A stretch of 64,000 bases of DNA from Siphonodentalium dalli (GCA_032622095.1 CP136068.1:124567989-124631988); one strand, 5' to 3'. Counted from the stretch's first letter, positions 34,731 to 46,585 are shown. The notes: generated by a model from the letters alone, not told the origin. Numbers and translations are program-made.

Positions 34731-35061
34731 AGGAATAACACTGAAAGAAGGACAAACAATCCCTCTTATTTCCTAGTGGTCGCTAATACTAAATTAAATG
34801 ATGGGTTTAATTACAAAGACTGTCTAGTCTTAAAAGGATACGGTCAGTTGGAGATAGATCAGAAACCAATATTAGGTACATATATGTGTGTATCACATTA
34901 CTATGAAGATTTGTGTGCTTTTTAGGAAAATATTTTGACCCGATCAGCATGAAAGTATCAGAATATCAGTCTGGAAGTATCAGCGTAGATTAAGGAATTT
35001 TAACCAATTTGGTGTGATATGAGATAGAAAATCTTCAAGGAATTAACTACAAGCAATTTAA

Positions 35062-35508
35062 ATAAGGTGCCGACATCCGCAGAATGCAGTTCCCAGAGAG
35101 TGAATATAGTGATGCTACCCCGAACCGCGGGCTAGTGTCACCAAATTCATCCTCTGGGGACCTCAATCTGCATGGCCTCATCTGCTATGGGAAACCTAGT
35201 CACAGATTTAAGATGTTGATATGCACCCATTGGGCACCTCGATTATGTATTGTGTTGTCTGCACAATTTGGGGACATAGAGAAACTAAACTTAAAAAGAA
35301 AAGAAACATTCTAAAGAAACTAAACAAAAACTTGTTAATTTGATAATAAAGAGACTTTCCAGAAAAGATGAGACCTAAGCGGAATGAGGTCCCCAGAGGG
35401 TGAATTTGGTGATGCTAGCCCACCATGCAGAATAGTGTCACTAAATTCACCCTCTGGATACCTCATTCTGTAAATTTCCAGCTCCCTATTTTTGAGGCCT
35501 GACTATAA
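35062..35508. mobile_element. GCAGAATGAGG family element, near complete
   Basis: The left end AAATAAGGTGCCGACATC, two hairpins (35080-35175 and 35382-35470) and the right end CTCCCTATTTTTGAGGCCT are present. The overall plan is as at 1029-1473. Confidence 0.75.
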
Positions 35509-35540
35509 GATTGACTGCAGTTGCTAATTACACTTCCTTG
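35492..35540 (-). repeat. Duplicate of the exon edge at 36048-36096
   Basis: The 49-bp tract TTGAGGCCTGACTATAAGAT and onward equals 36048-36096 but for one base. The copy includes five bases of the exon at 36093. The single change falls in the donor, turning GT into GA. Confidence 0.85.
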
Positions 35541-35566
35541 AATCAATTCAATATAGAAAGGGTTAA

Positions 35567-36027
35567 CCCTTTCATGATGGGAGCTTCCTGAATTATTGTG
35601 AAAACCCTGTGCCAATGCATTCTCTTATATATGCGAGTCGACCATGGGTCGCTTTGCATATATAAGAGAATGCATTGGCCTAACAAATTATATATTATTT
35701 TTTATAATTGTTAAAAAATGTAAGAAAAAATAAAAATAAATGGTAAAAAATTGTTAATGAATGCAAGAAATAATGATAAAAAATGATAAAAATTGTTAAA
35801 GAATGTGAGAAAAAATGATAAAAAAAAACGATAAAATTGTTAAAGAATATAAGAACAAATTCTCAAAATTGTTAAAGAATGTAAGAAAAAAATTCTCAAA
35901 ATTCTCAAAATTGTTAAAGAATGTAAGAAAAATTGATAAACAATTGTTAGGCCAATGCATTCTCTTATATATGCGAGGCGACCTATGGTCGACTCGCACA
36001 TATAAGAGAATGCATTGGCACACGGTC
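35567..36027. mobile_element. TTAA-3 element beside an exon
   Basis: TTAA at 35563-35566 precedes CCCTTTCATGATGGGAGCTT. The shared hairpins at 35605-35680 and 35950-36024 flank repeats of TTGTTAAAGAATGTAAGAAA. The right terminus is lost in the duplicated tract. Confidence 0.75.
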
Positions 36028-36092
36028 TTTAATTAAGGCACCATATGTTGAGGCCTGACTATAAGATTGACTGCAGTTGCTAATTACACTAC

Positions 36093-36225
36093 CTTGTTGT
36101 GTTGCGAAGTAAAATACTTTAAGGTCCATTATGCCTGTGAGATTGTCCCTCAGCACATGTGCTCCATGCCCTTCGAGTTTATCAGCTATAAAAATGGCAT
36201 TTTTGTCAGACCAATACATGTGATC
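36093..36225 (-). CDS. SORL1: SORL1 exon: last YWTD blade
   Basis: This 133-nt exon reads DHMYWSDKNAIFIADKLEG, then HVLRDNLTGIMDLKVFYFAT. The Y-W-S-D core and the L-TG-[IL]-MD-[LM]-K-[VI]-FY segment match the last blade of the SORL1 propeller. The donor is GTAGTG and the acceptor is ttcag before 36225. It leaves one base (G). The exon-intron edge (five exon bases and adjoining intron) occurs again at 35492-35540 with the donor GT lost. Confidence 0.94.
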
Positions 36226-36239
36226 CTGAATTGAAAAAA

Positions 36240-36846
36240 AACATGGGAATCACTTCACTGTTTCAAGCGAGACCAAGGGGAGCTGAATTTTGGCAGTGAG
36301 TTTCCAAACTTTTGCATGTATCGTTTTGCAATTTGGAGCAACATACAAATGCAGGGCACAAACTGAAAGGCCCATTTAATTTTCGAATCCCCAGATCACA
36401 TTATATACAGCATATTATATTACATACCATTTTAAAAAGGAAGCACCACAATGTTGTATTATTAACTTATCTGATCGAATACACTGTGAACATGTTGTTT
36501 CTGTCAAGGTACCGACATGTGTTCTGTGCTAAATTTCAATCTGGTCTGTACTGCCAGTCTATTTTTCTCAATGGAAGAGGAATACCTCTATCTGCTAGTT
36601 GTGAAGTATGATGCATTCTGGGTAAATAGCAGGGGAAGTCTTGGTGTGAATCTGAGAATCTGTTACTTGGTGGACACTCCTAGGCCACAGCTGTTCCGTA
36701 TTCCGGTAGAATATATATATTTTTGGTTCCTCTTTCAAATATTATATAATATGGAATATGTTGTATATAATGTGAACAGGGCATTCAAAAATTAAGTGGA
36801 CCTTTAAGCACTTCTGAGTGTCTGACCATTCATCTAGGCAAATGCT
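36240..36846. other. Intron, no feature recognised
   Basis: I see AT-rich sequence with chance ORFs, and neither repeats nor domains. Confidence 0.5.
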
Positions 36847-36850
36847 TTAA

Positions 36851-37175
36851 CCCTTTACCCAACAAACCGGCCAAAAACGCCCAAATAAAGCTTCAACAGC
36901 CTAAAATATCTTCGGTCTGTCTCAATAACACCATACAAATATGGATATCAATGGAACCGGTTCATTGACCACATTGTGATGGTTACAGTTATGCCCTGTG
37001 CCAATGCATTCTCTTATATATGCGAGTCGACCATAGGTTTGACATTCTTTGACAATTTTATCATTTTTAATATGTGTTAAGCCAATGCATTCTCTTATAT
37101 ATGCGAGGCGACCTATGGTCGACTCGCATATATAAGAGAATGCATTGGCACAGGGCAGTTCTGTTGGGTAAAGGG
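36851..37175. mobile_element. TTAA-1 element, 325 bp, with a deletion
   Basis: TTAA at 36847-36850 and 37176-37179, ends CCCTTTACCCAACA. The left hairpin lacks its second arm (deleted after GTCGACCATAGG); the right hairpin (37081-37155) is whole. Confidence 0.88.
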
Positions 37176-37502
37176 TTAAGATTGGAAAAAAACCTAATTG
37201 TTTATGAAACAGAAAATAACTTTTTTTTGGCCTAATTTGTTGGAGCTGTTGGGTTCATCTTATTTTTTTTTCTTCACAAAACATAGTCCTATAAGAGCGA
37301 CGTATTTTAACCCAAAGGGTTAACCAGATTTTTAAATTTAAACCAGGAAATTTGTAGAAAGGCAAACATGTTTGGTAGACATAGATCATTACGCCATACA
37401 ACATGAAATTCCACAAAAGTAAGCAAAATAATGACTTGGTGAAGTACTTAGACAAATTTACAACATAATCGTGAAGAACAAGAATTTTGGCAATAATGTT
37501 AT

Positions 37503-38020
37503 TTATATTATATTTACACACTAAGTGTTGTCATCACTAAATCCAGCATTCTGATTGGTCGGCGCCCACGTGGCTAGTTGCAGTTATTTCTCGGTGAATG
37601 CGTAACGCCTCATAACACCAAGCTAATAACACCATCGATACGTCATTAGGTTTGGAAAGACGAACGCGTAATGTTTTGGGCGCATTTGGACTCGCGCAGG
37701 ATTGACTTAATACATCATCGGGTTTCAACATGAAGATAAATTGTTCCTATTAACTTTTGCCAAGGGTGCTATTGGGTATTTTGGGCTGATCTTGTCACGA
37801 TACACTTTTCGATTTAAATATATTTACAAAAGTGGCTTTTTCGCTAAATGTATATAAATATAAGGATTAACTGTCATGTGGACTATTTTTATGGAGATGT
37901 AACGGTGAGGTAAGTGGACATAACTTGTATGTAAAACCCTTTGGGTTTTACACAAGTTATGTCCACTTACCTCACCGTTACATCTCCATAAAAACAGTCC
38001 ACATGACAGTTAATCCTTAA
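37503..38020. mobile_element. Dispersed element with 3' hairpin, copy of 7795-8325
   Basis: It shares AAGTGTTGTCATCACTAAAT, GGACTCGCGCAGGATTGACT and the terminal hairpin AGGATTAACTGTCATGTGGA at more than 90% identity by eye. Confidence 0.7.
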
Positions 38021-38104
38021 TTAATTGACCGGTGAAGGTGGTCAGGAATTTTGAAAAACCTCCCTCCCTCCCATTTTCGTTTGTGTTGTTGGAGTTCACA
38101 CAGG

Positions 38105-39098
38105 ATTGATATCTTTGCCTTTTTGCGGTTATTGCGCCTCAAAAATTGCATATTACATGCTTGTTTGTGTTATTTCTACCATCTATTGTATCGGCTTCCT
38201 GTAATGAACTGTTTTTTTCTAAACAGGTAGGTAAAACAATTCCATTGTTTGTCTTTCATTTTAACCCTGTAGGATAAAAGTTTCTTTTCATTAACCCTTT
38301 GAACCCGAGAGACCGGAATAACGGTCCAATCCTTATATTCCTATATCCCGGGAGACCGGAATACCGGTCCGGAATTCATACGATATTTGACACGAAATTA
38401 CAGCACAATAAACGCACATATCAACTAGAGTTGTACTTCTACTTTGCACACATGCGTCACATGTTTACCCACGTGACTTTGATAGACAAACCTTTTATCC
38501 TTTTATTTTAGGCAAAGGTTAATAATTTCGTTATAAATACATATATAGCGCGACCAAAGGGGGCCACAATATAATCTACAAGTATATTGAACGTGGAATA
38601 GATTGATATCTTTGCCTTTTTGCGGTTATTGCGCCTCAAAAATTGCATATTACATGCTTGTTTGTGTTATTTCTACCATCTATTGTATCGGCTTCCTGTA
38701 ATGAACTGTTTTTTTCTAAACAGGTAGGTAAAACAATTCCATTGTTTGTCTTTCATTTTAACCCTGTAGGATAAAAGTTTCTTTTCATTAACCCTTTGAA
38801 CCCGAGAGACCGGAATAACGGTCCAATCCTTATATTCCTATATCCCGGGAGACCGGAATACCGGTCCGGAATTCATACGATATTTGACACGAAATTACAG
38901 CACAATAAACGCACATATCAACTAGAGTTGTACTTCTACTTTGCACACATGCATCACATGTTTACCCACGTGACTTTGATAGACAAACCTTTTATCCTTT
39001 TATTTTAGGCAAAGGTTAATAATTTCGTTATAAATACATATATAGCGCGACCAAAGGGGGCCACAATATAATCTACAAGTATATTGAACGTGGAATAG
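38105..39098. repeat. 497-bp tandem duplication
   Basis: Two head-to-tail copies (38105-38601 and 38602-39098) appear identical but for a visible CpG to CpA change in the motif CACATGCGTCACATG. Each copy spans the left terminus of the TTAA element listed next and its left flank. Confidence 0.92.
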
Positions 39099-39285
39099 AC
39101 TTGTTGAAATACCTTGTGACATATTTCACAGCAGACTAGTTCAGTTAGCATAGTATTTTGCCTTATAGTTGAGAGTGTATACATGTATATAATAGCATTA
39201 TGAGTTACGTCGTCGGGAACACTATATAACGTCAGGCACCTCGGGTTGGGACCATTTAACGTTCAGGACGTCAGGGTTCAAAGGG
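38792..39285. mobile_element. TTAA element with CCCTTTGAACCCGAGAG ends
   Basis: Left TTAA at 38788-38791 (also at 38291-38294 through the tandem duplication) and right TTAA at 39286-39289. Ends are CCCTTTGAACCC and GGGTTCAAAGGG. The GAGACCGGAATAACGGTCC / GGGAGACCGGAATACCGGTC pair lies next to the left end. Confidence 0.8.
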
Positions 39286-39342
39286 TTAACCTCAGATTTC
39301 AAGCCTTGCAGCTGAGTTAAGAAGTGGTGAATGAGGAGTTAC

Positions 39343-39616
39343 CTTAAGTATTCCAACAGAAAATGGGCTTGACCTATATTCTGTGTCTCGGTGCAGAATT
39401 TTGTAATTTCGTCCATCGAGATCTGAAGAAGATATGCTTTTTAATTCGGCATCTGTCCAATACAATCGGCTGTTTTGATGATCCACAGCGAGTCCGTTTG
39501 GTCTTCTGACTTTATCTGTGCCATTAATGATGTGCTTCACTGAAGTCACAGTTCCGTCCATGTATGCACTGACTACACGAGGATCAGATGTGGACCAGTC
39601 AGTCCAATATATAAAT
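39343..39616 (-). CDS. SORL1: SORL1 exon: YWTD propeller, two blades
   Basis: This 274-nt exon reads FIYWTDWSTSDPRVVSAYMD, then VRRPNGLAVDHQNSRLYWTD, AELKSISSSDLDGRNYKIL and SPFSVGILK. It carries two full class B repeats with canonical YWTD and the R-PNGLA-[VI]-D turn. This is the strongest propeller signal in the window. The donor is GTAACT, the acceptor is tttcag before 39616, and the exon ends in phase 0. A TTAA element starts 26 bp from the acceptor side, and another ends 54 bp from the donor side. Confidence 0.96.
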
Positions 39617-39642
39617 CTGAAACAATTAATAACTTTCATTAA

Positions 39643-40289
39643 CCCTTTCTATACTAAATGGATTCTCCATCTCAGTTATAAAAATATATACTGGAATAAT
39701 CTATTATTCATTTGGAGGGGTGTTCATGAAAAATGAGTAGGCGACAAACATACGAAATGATAATACAAGCACAGAAGGATTCTTATTGGTTGGAAATTTT
39801 CAGATAATAAGTTCAACAAATGCTTGTTGAAATTATTATCAGAACATTTCTTAACCCTTTAACCAACAAACCGGCCAAAAACGGCCAAATAAAGCTGCAC
39901 CAGCCTAAATTATCTTGGGTCTGTCTCAATAAAACCATACAAATATGGATATCATTGGAACCGGCTCATTGACCACATTGTGATGGTTACAGTTATGCCC
40001 TGTGCCAATGCATTCTCTTATATATGCGAGTATAGGTCGCCTCGCATATATAAGAGAATGCATTGGCCTAAAAAAAATCTTTTTTTAACACTTTTTACCA
40101 TTTTTTCTTACCCGGTACATTCTTTAACAATTTTAAATTTTTTAATGTGTTAAGCCAATGCATTCTCTTATATATGCGAGGCGACCTATGGTCGACTCGC
40201 ATATATAAGAGAATGCATTGGCACAGGGCCGTTCTGTTGGGTAAAGGGTTAAGGGAACTACTCGTCAATTAGTATTTAGTAAAGAAAGT
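39643..40289. mobile_element. TTAA-4 element split by a TTAA-1 element
   Basis: It starts after TTAA at 39639-39642 with CCCTTTCTATACTAAATGG and resumes after the nested element as GGGAACTACTCGTCAATTAG, ending near GTAAAGAAAG. It starts 26 bp from the exon at 39343-39616. Confidence 0.75.
39855..40248. mobile_element. TTAA-1 element, 394 bp (nested)
   Basis: TTAA at 39851-39854 and 40249-40252. The shared hairpins are at 40000-40066 and 40155-40230. Copies of the host without it (for example 59027) read CTAAGGGAACTACTC across the site. Confidence 0.92.
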
Positions 40290-40351
40290 GTCAATTAAAG
40301 CTACAGAAGGATTCACGGTCAGTACGGATGGAAAACTATACAGTTTGTTAA

Positions 40352-40887
40352 CCCTTTCATGATGGGCGCTGCGCTGGTGCAGTATTAAAGACCCTGTGCC
40401 AGTGCATTCTCTTCTATATGCGAGTCTCCCATAAGGAACCTCGCATATATAAGCGAATGACCTGGCTTACAAGGTCACGGTAAATATTGTTAGGCCAATG
40501 CATTCACTAATATGAGCGAGGCTCCCTATGGGAGAATCACATATATAAGAATATGCATTGAGGTTCCCAATGGGTGTACATCACAATATTCACCATATTT
40601 GGGAACTTCAATCTGAGTCTATGTCTCCCATAGTAGATGAGGCCATGCAGAATGAGACTCCCAGAGGGTGAATTTAGTGATGCTACCCCGCTATGCGGGA
40701 TAGCGTAACTAAATTCATCCTCTGGGAGTCTCATTCTGTAAATGACAGGCACACGGTCAAGGTAAATATTGTTAGGCCAATGCATTCTCTTATATATGTG
40801 AAGTTCCCTATGGGAGACTCTCATATGTAAGAGAATGCATTGGCACAGGGTTTTGAAAAATATCAGGAAGCTCCAGTCATGGAAGGG
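40352..40887. mobile_element. TTAA-3 element with a nested GCAGAATGAGG hairpin
   Basis: TTAA at 40348-40351 and 40888-40891; ends CCCTTTCATGATGGGCG and CCAGTCATGGAAGGG. It holds three CCAATGCATTC-type hairpins. At 40556-40755 it holds a piece of the GCAGAATGAGG family between GCATTG and ACGGTCAAGG. Confidence 0.8.
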
Positions 40888-41060
40888 TTAAACGAGAAGT
40901 AATGTAGTATTTACTACATATTTATTTTTATATAACTCCAAAAAAATGATTAATAGCATTAATTTTTCATTGAAATACAAGAATTGCATCAGAGATGATG
41001 GGTCAAGTTGCAGTAGCTATGCCGAACATGATATTTTTAAAAATATAATATATATTTCCT

Positions 41061-41345
41061 TAAAGAAAGCCTGAACACTGAACTATATGGATAGATGTCC
41101 TGTGTTTGTAAACCATAGCAGAAAAGGGTTAACTTTTTGGTCGCCTACGGTAACTAATGGTCAGTGGCTTGCCTCGGTATCAGTCACGCATGCGCAGTCC
41201 CAATATAATTCACTGTACAGATTGAATTAGCCAGTTTATTTTCAACTCAATCAGAAGATTGGCGAGTCGCGGGGTTGGGAATGGCACCGCCATGGGAGGG
41301 CCCTATGATAGTTCAGTGTTCAGGCTTTCTTTAAGGAAATATATA
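41061..41345. mobile_element. Short MITE related to the 4.9-kb element
   Basis: The ends ATTTCCTTAAAGAAAGCCTG and its complement lie in longer AT-rich arms. Its interior (GGTCGCCTACGGTAACTAAT, CGCATGCGCAGTCCC) is nearly the reverse complement of the right end of the larger element at 46099-46250. Confidence 0.78.
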
Positions 41346-42861
41346 TTATATTTTTAAAAATATCATATTTCCGCCAAAGGAAGCCCTCACACTGAACTAT
41401 ATGGATTAGAATGCAAGCCCAGGAGGAGGCACGAGCAATAAAGTTAATAGCCAAATTTTGAGTAAAGGTACTCTTCTAAAACAGATTGTACCATATATGA
41501 ACACTTTAATGAATCTGTTAGGATTATTTACGTGAAATAACTCATATAGTTAGAGTGCTATATTGCTCAAATGTGTACCGCCCCCCTTGTTTTGAAACAA
41601 ACATCCCATGAGGTGCCATCCAATGCATAGTTGCGAGCGAACCGAGCAAGTATAACGTTAGAAGAAACTCTTCGTTCCTCTCTGTGTCGTCTTCTTCAGC
41701 TGTCTGTTCTAAGGTCCCACCCGTCAAGGTCCCATGATGCAGGATCATGAAGGAAGGAGACTAACTCACTCTCCGCCTTAGCGACAGAACGACCTGCAGA
41801 CGGAGGCCCACTCCATCGATGGCGAGACAACCTAAGTTAACTAACTGCTATTCGCCAAAGAAAAAGCCAGAGAACCTGATGCCAAATTATTGACACAGGG
41901 ATTGAGTTGAGAACCCATTAGGCCAAACAGGTTGTACAACGATAATGGAGTCAAGCCATCTGAACAGAGGGAGCCCTCTCTGAGGTACCTATGCATCACA
42001 GGATATCCGACAGAAATCCTGTGATACAAATCTTACGAGTATATAAACAGTCCTTCCCATGAGGAAAACACACCGAGAGCCTTTATTTGCTCCTGTAATG
42101 CAGAAGACGGGTGTAATATGGCACCCATACGATACCATAATTGTACATGTAAGTTTGGTTTTTGCTCAAACCAAAAGTCATTGTGGAATAGACCTATGTC
42201 TAGTTACACTTTAATATGCCATAGTTGCACTGAGATGGTAAAGCAAAGCATCTAAATAAACCTTAAAATAGTTCAATATTGAACCAACAATTACAGTCTC
42301 CATTAGTATTTTGTGAAGAAGGACGGGTGCGAATTTTAGCACACGTGAATTGAAAATTACGAGTGCATACGGGTTAGAGAGCAATCACTCCCGTCTCCTG
42401 GGAAGGACTGATATAAATATATAAAAATTATATAAAAATTATATATCAAGGTGATCTATAAGTCACAATGAGATCATTGCAGAAGGCCCTTTGGCTCTTT
42501 GACAACTGAAATCAGTTCAAATGATGTACAATGTAATCAGATGATAACCACGGGTAAATTGTCACCATGCGGAATATTCAGTTCTGAGCCTCTGCCCAGA
42601 ACATCATGTCACTTTCCCCCCCAAACATGCAGCAGAACGACCTAGGTGTGTGATATGTTAGTGTGAGGCATGCAGCAAACTAGGGGAAGACCCTCTCCAA
42701 AAAGGCTCGCTGATTAAGGAAACAAATGAACATTTTTATCCTCCTAGTAAAGGACACACATCCCTTTATAATGTTGTTACTTATTGAATTTTAAGAGCCA
42801 TGATGGAGAGGAGCTCCCCCGACCTAAGTGGTCCTGTTGAAGGCAGGTTTAAGGAAAATAG

Positions 42862-43265
42862 GACAAATCCAGCATAGACCGAAGCGAGCAGAGTTGTCAG
42901 CATGATCTCAGGCCCTTATGATTGGGCGGCTGGTGCCATGTGGTTGGGATCCCCTCATATGGGTTGGTCCCTGCCTGCAAGGAAAGGTTTGATGGCTAGT
43001 CAAAGAGCTTCCTCGAAAGCTGAGCTGGACAGCGCAAACGTCTTTGCCTGTTTTTATTGTCGAATGTTGATAGGACAATTCCGGCATATACCGAAGCGCG
43101 CAGAGTTGGCAGCATGGTTTCAGGCCCGTATGATCGGATGCCATGGGGTTGGGATCCACTCGGACTGGGTGGTCCCCTGCCTGCAAAGAAAGGTCTATAA
43201 CGCTAGTCAATGAGCTTCCTAGAAAGCTGAGATGGACAGTGCAAACGTCTTTGCCCGCGTTATTG
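42862..43265. repeat. ~205-bp tandem duplication
   Basis: Two units share CATA-ACCGAAGCG-GCAGAGT, CAGGCCC-TATGAT, GGTTGGGATCC, CCTGCCTGCAA-GAAAGG and GACAG-GCAAACGTCTTTGCC. Both strands stay partly open across it, which is no evidence for coding. Confidence 0.75.
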
Positions 43266-45149
43266 TCTATTGTCTATAGGCGTGCAGTGCCCTGTTAATT
43301 TTATTACCATGTGCCAGATAATCAAATTGATATTGGTAATAGTAGTATGAAGAGCCATGAGATGTACTCTGTCGGCCAGGCCATTGGCAGGGTCGTTGTG
43401 GCACGTGACAAGAGAAATGCTTTCCATGTAAATGTGCTTCATTCATGTGTGAAGTCTATTGACCAGTGTGTCAGTCGCGGGTCGTGTCACTTACCTATGA
43501 AATGTATATCACAGGTAAGATAGATCGAGTTCTCGATGCATTTTGAAGACGGTGGTACGATTGCGCAGGGCGTGCCAGGAGGGCTTGAGAGTTCATAGTT
43601 CAGTAGGAAGAAGCCTATAGATGAGATAATCCGTGGATAGGAAATCACGATCCGCAGCTTCTGCCTTACCGATGCCAGACTGTGACGACCGAAAAGACCC
43701 ACAGTCTGACGTATTGTGCGCAGACGGGTCGTCATCGAAAGCCTCAGACGCCTTGGGGTGTAAGGATAGCATGTCGCTCTCTGCCCTAGCGTCGGAACGA
43801 CCTGCAATAATGGACGACAAAACACTAGAGGGAGGCCCATTCCGGCGATGGCTCAATCGAGGAGTAAATACCTCCCATGGAATTTTAAGGCTGATAAACT
43901 GAGTTCCAATTTTGGAGTCCAGTGTCGAAATGAAGAATCCCATAGCCAAAACTGGTTCCTTCTGATAACCGGAAGGAGGTGGAGCCATCGGACCGGGGTG
44001 AGCCCCCCCCCCAAATGCAGGTGGTCCCGACCAAGCTGAATGTCCTGTCCAAGCAGAACGATGGGTAGAGGCCATTGCAGCAGAAACCCCAAGACGGCTG
44101 AGAGGCAGGCAAGGCCGTGTCTTTATATAGATCGTGACCAAGGGGACCGGGCTTGCTACCTCATGGGTAGGGCCACTGCCCTATGCCGAAGTCGCCGTAG
44201 GCCGCCCAGCCGGTGTCGTTACGTTCGCACGCGATTTTGGCAACTTCAGCACACAGAACCGCTTGCGCCGGTGTGGGACCAAATGTCCTGGGGGTCCCAA
44301 GTACCCCTGCATCGCCACCGGTCACTTCCCCACTAATTGATTTAATGCCGCGGCATAATCGGGGGAGCGTGAACTGTTCCTGCCCGAGAAGAGATCCGAC
44401 CGAGAAATACTACCTGGGAAGGATCCAGAGATGGTGCAAATAAAGGCTCTATATCATACTAGTAGACTATCTCATCCGATTTTCATGTTTAGTTGTTGAA
44501 TTATTCTTCTCTTAGAAAAATTTGTTGAAATAATGGAGAACCACTTTAATAATTACTATCCCCAGGGTCTCCAGAGTTTGAGCGCCCAAACCTGTAGCAG
44601 GTAGAAAAACATCCCTGGATCCTTCTCAGAAATTTACAAGCCCACCGGTTCAGACCGGCTTGCTGAACCGGCTGGTGTATAATCGCAGCTATTGTTCATT
44701 AGACCTACCGCCATACTTAAAGTAATTAACCACCAATAACGTGGTGTCACCCAGTTAATATGGCGGTACTATACCGCGGTATCCTCCAACACCGCGGCAC
44801 CGATACCGCTTGTTAACGCGAACAAGCATGCGCGAGTAAATACCTCCCCTAAAAGAGTTCCATGAAAATCACTGCGGTATTCCACAAAATTAATGCGGTG
44901 CCCGCTAAAAGACCACTGTATCATCACCCAATACCGTAACTTCACGCCATGACTGTCTCGATACCGCTACCGTTTATTACCGGTATCACCGCGGTCATGA
45001 CCGGGGTATCACCCCGTTTCTCTGGTCAATCACTTTGAGAATAGCGGTATATACAAGGTAGCTATTAATCGACATACCTCTATGACATGGCTGAGATTTA
45101 TTCGTAGCACTACGGTACTACTGTCATATGAAGTTATTGTTATGCATGT

Positions 45150-45862
45150 GACATTGATAAACCAAGAACTAATCAACTGTCAGTATTCTTGGGTAGATTG
45201 TAATCAACTTCAAGGTCAAACGTGATTAACACATCTGGATCATTTGTATTGAAACATAGTATTATGTGAAAGCACGTTGTTCATAACATGACGAGAGATA
45301 GCGTCAGTAGCGATGGAATGATTGTTAAATAAATTTCCACGCATTAAAACGTCAAAATAATTCCCACGAAATTATGATATTTCCGGCGGAGAATCACGTG
45401 GCATTTTTGATATCTGACAAATTCAATCATACCTTATAGGTGCTATAATAATTCCATAGATGTATTTCTCACAATAATCTGTGCGCCTCGTAAGGCCTTG
45501 AAATGGTATCTGGTTTTGACATTGATAAACCAAGATGTTAATGTTATCAACTTTAAGTTCGAATGTGACCAACACATCTGGATCAGTGGTATAGAACCAT
45601 AAAACAACAAAGTATTATGAGAAAGAATGTTGTTCATAACATTATGATAGATAGCGTCAGTAGCGATGGTAATTATTGCTAAATAAATGTCCACGCGTAA
45701 ATAAATTCCCACGAAATTAGGAGACTTCCGTTAGCGAATCACGTGGCATTTTTTATATCTGACAAATTATATCATACCTTATAGGTTCTATAATAATTAC
45801 ATAGATGAATTGTTCACAGTAGTCTATGCGCCTCGTAAGGCCTTGAAATGGCGGCTGATTAT
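45150..45862. repeat. ~350-bp tandem duplication
   Basis: GACATTGATAAACCAAGA starts both units (45150 and 45518). They share CACATCTGGATCA, GATAGCGTCAGTAGCGATGG, TCACGTGGCATTTTT and GCGCCTCGTAAGGCCTTGAA. Confidence 0.82.
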
Positions 45863-46585
45863 GGCGAAATGTCGATTTTCATATTCGAAAATTTTGAAGT
45901 CAGCCGCCTATTCGAAAAACACGAACAATTATATGTTTGAAACGAAACGGTCCGTGAATTCGAAACGATAATTATAAAAACGAACGCGTAGGCGACCAGT
46001 AATTATTGTATCGATAAATTGAATTTGTCGCTATTGTTAAACGACAAATTCGGAAAAATACTCCCTTATGATCCGGTCGGTTGGTAGCAGAAAAATAAAC
46101 TGGCTAATTCAATCTGTACAGTGAATTATATTGGGACTGCGCATGCGTGACTGATACCGAGGCAAGCCACTGACCATTAGTTACCGTAGGCGACCAAAAA
46201 GTTAACCCTTTTCTGCTATGGTTTACAAACGCAGGACATCTATCCATATAGTTCAGTGTGAGGGCTTCCTTTGGCGGAAATATGGGCTTTGATTGAGAAT
46301 GCATTAATTGTTACTGGCTATCATACACAACACTGTTGAAGAAGTCTGACATGCTAAATATTCCCCTGCAAACTGATCTTGCAAAAGTTTTTGTGCTATC
46401 GTGATCAAAATTCATGAAGTTCGTAACTCCTTCCAAAATAGTTGGACCTCACCGGTTTTCAAACTCGATCAAGACCTTGTTGGGCAAGTCTCATATACCA
46501 ATTATTATCAAATCGGTAGATATTTGTTCAAGTTATTGATAAAAATTAATTAAAATGAACTAATTAAGGGCCGTAACTCCACTGG

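Larger units (their letters stand above)
41364..46285. mobile_element. 4.9-kb inverted-repeat element with GC-rich core
   Basis: A 43-bp inverted repeat (CATATTTCCGCCAAAGGAAG on the left, its complement on the right) encloses it. The core 42800-45000 has clearly higher GC than the surrounding introns. It contains a ~205-bp tandem duplication, a second copy of ACGACCTGCA...GGAGGCCCA (41760 and 43798), many CCGCGGTAT motifs (44760-45010) and a ~350-bp tandem duplication. ORFs up to 182 codons overlap on both strands with no known domain. The superfamily is not determined. Confidence 0.75.

Noticed and set aside
42902-43213. 103-codon plus ORF and 100-codon minus ORF over the same stretch
   Set aside because: Both lie on the ~205-bp tandem duplication and mirror each other; composition effect.
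43593-44141. 182-codon minus ORF in the GC-rich core of the 4.9-kb element
   Set aside because: Overlaps ORFs in other frames on both strands; no motif of a transposase, recombinase or host protein that I recognise. GC-rich DNA is open by chance.
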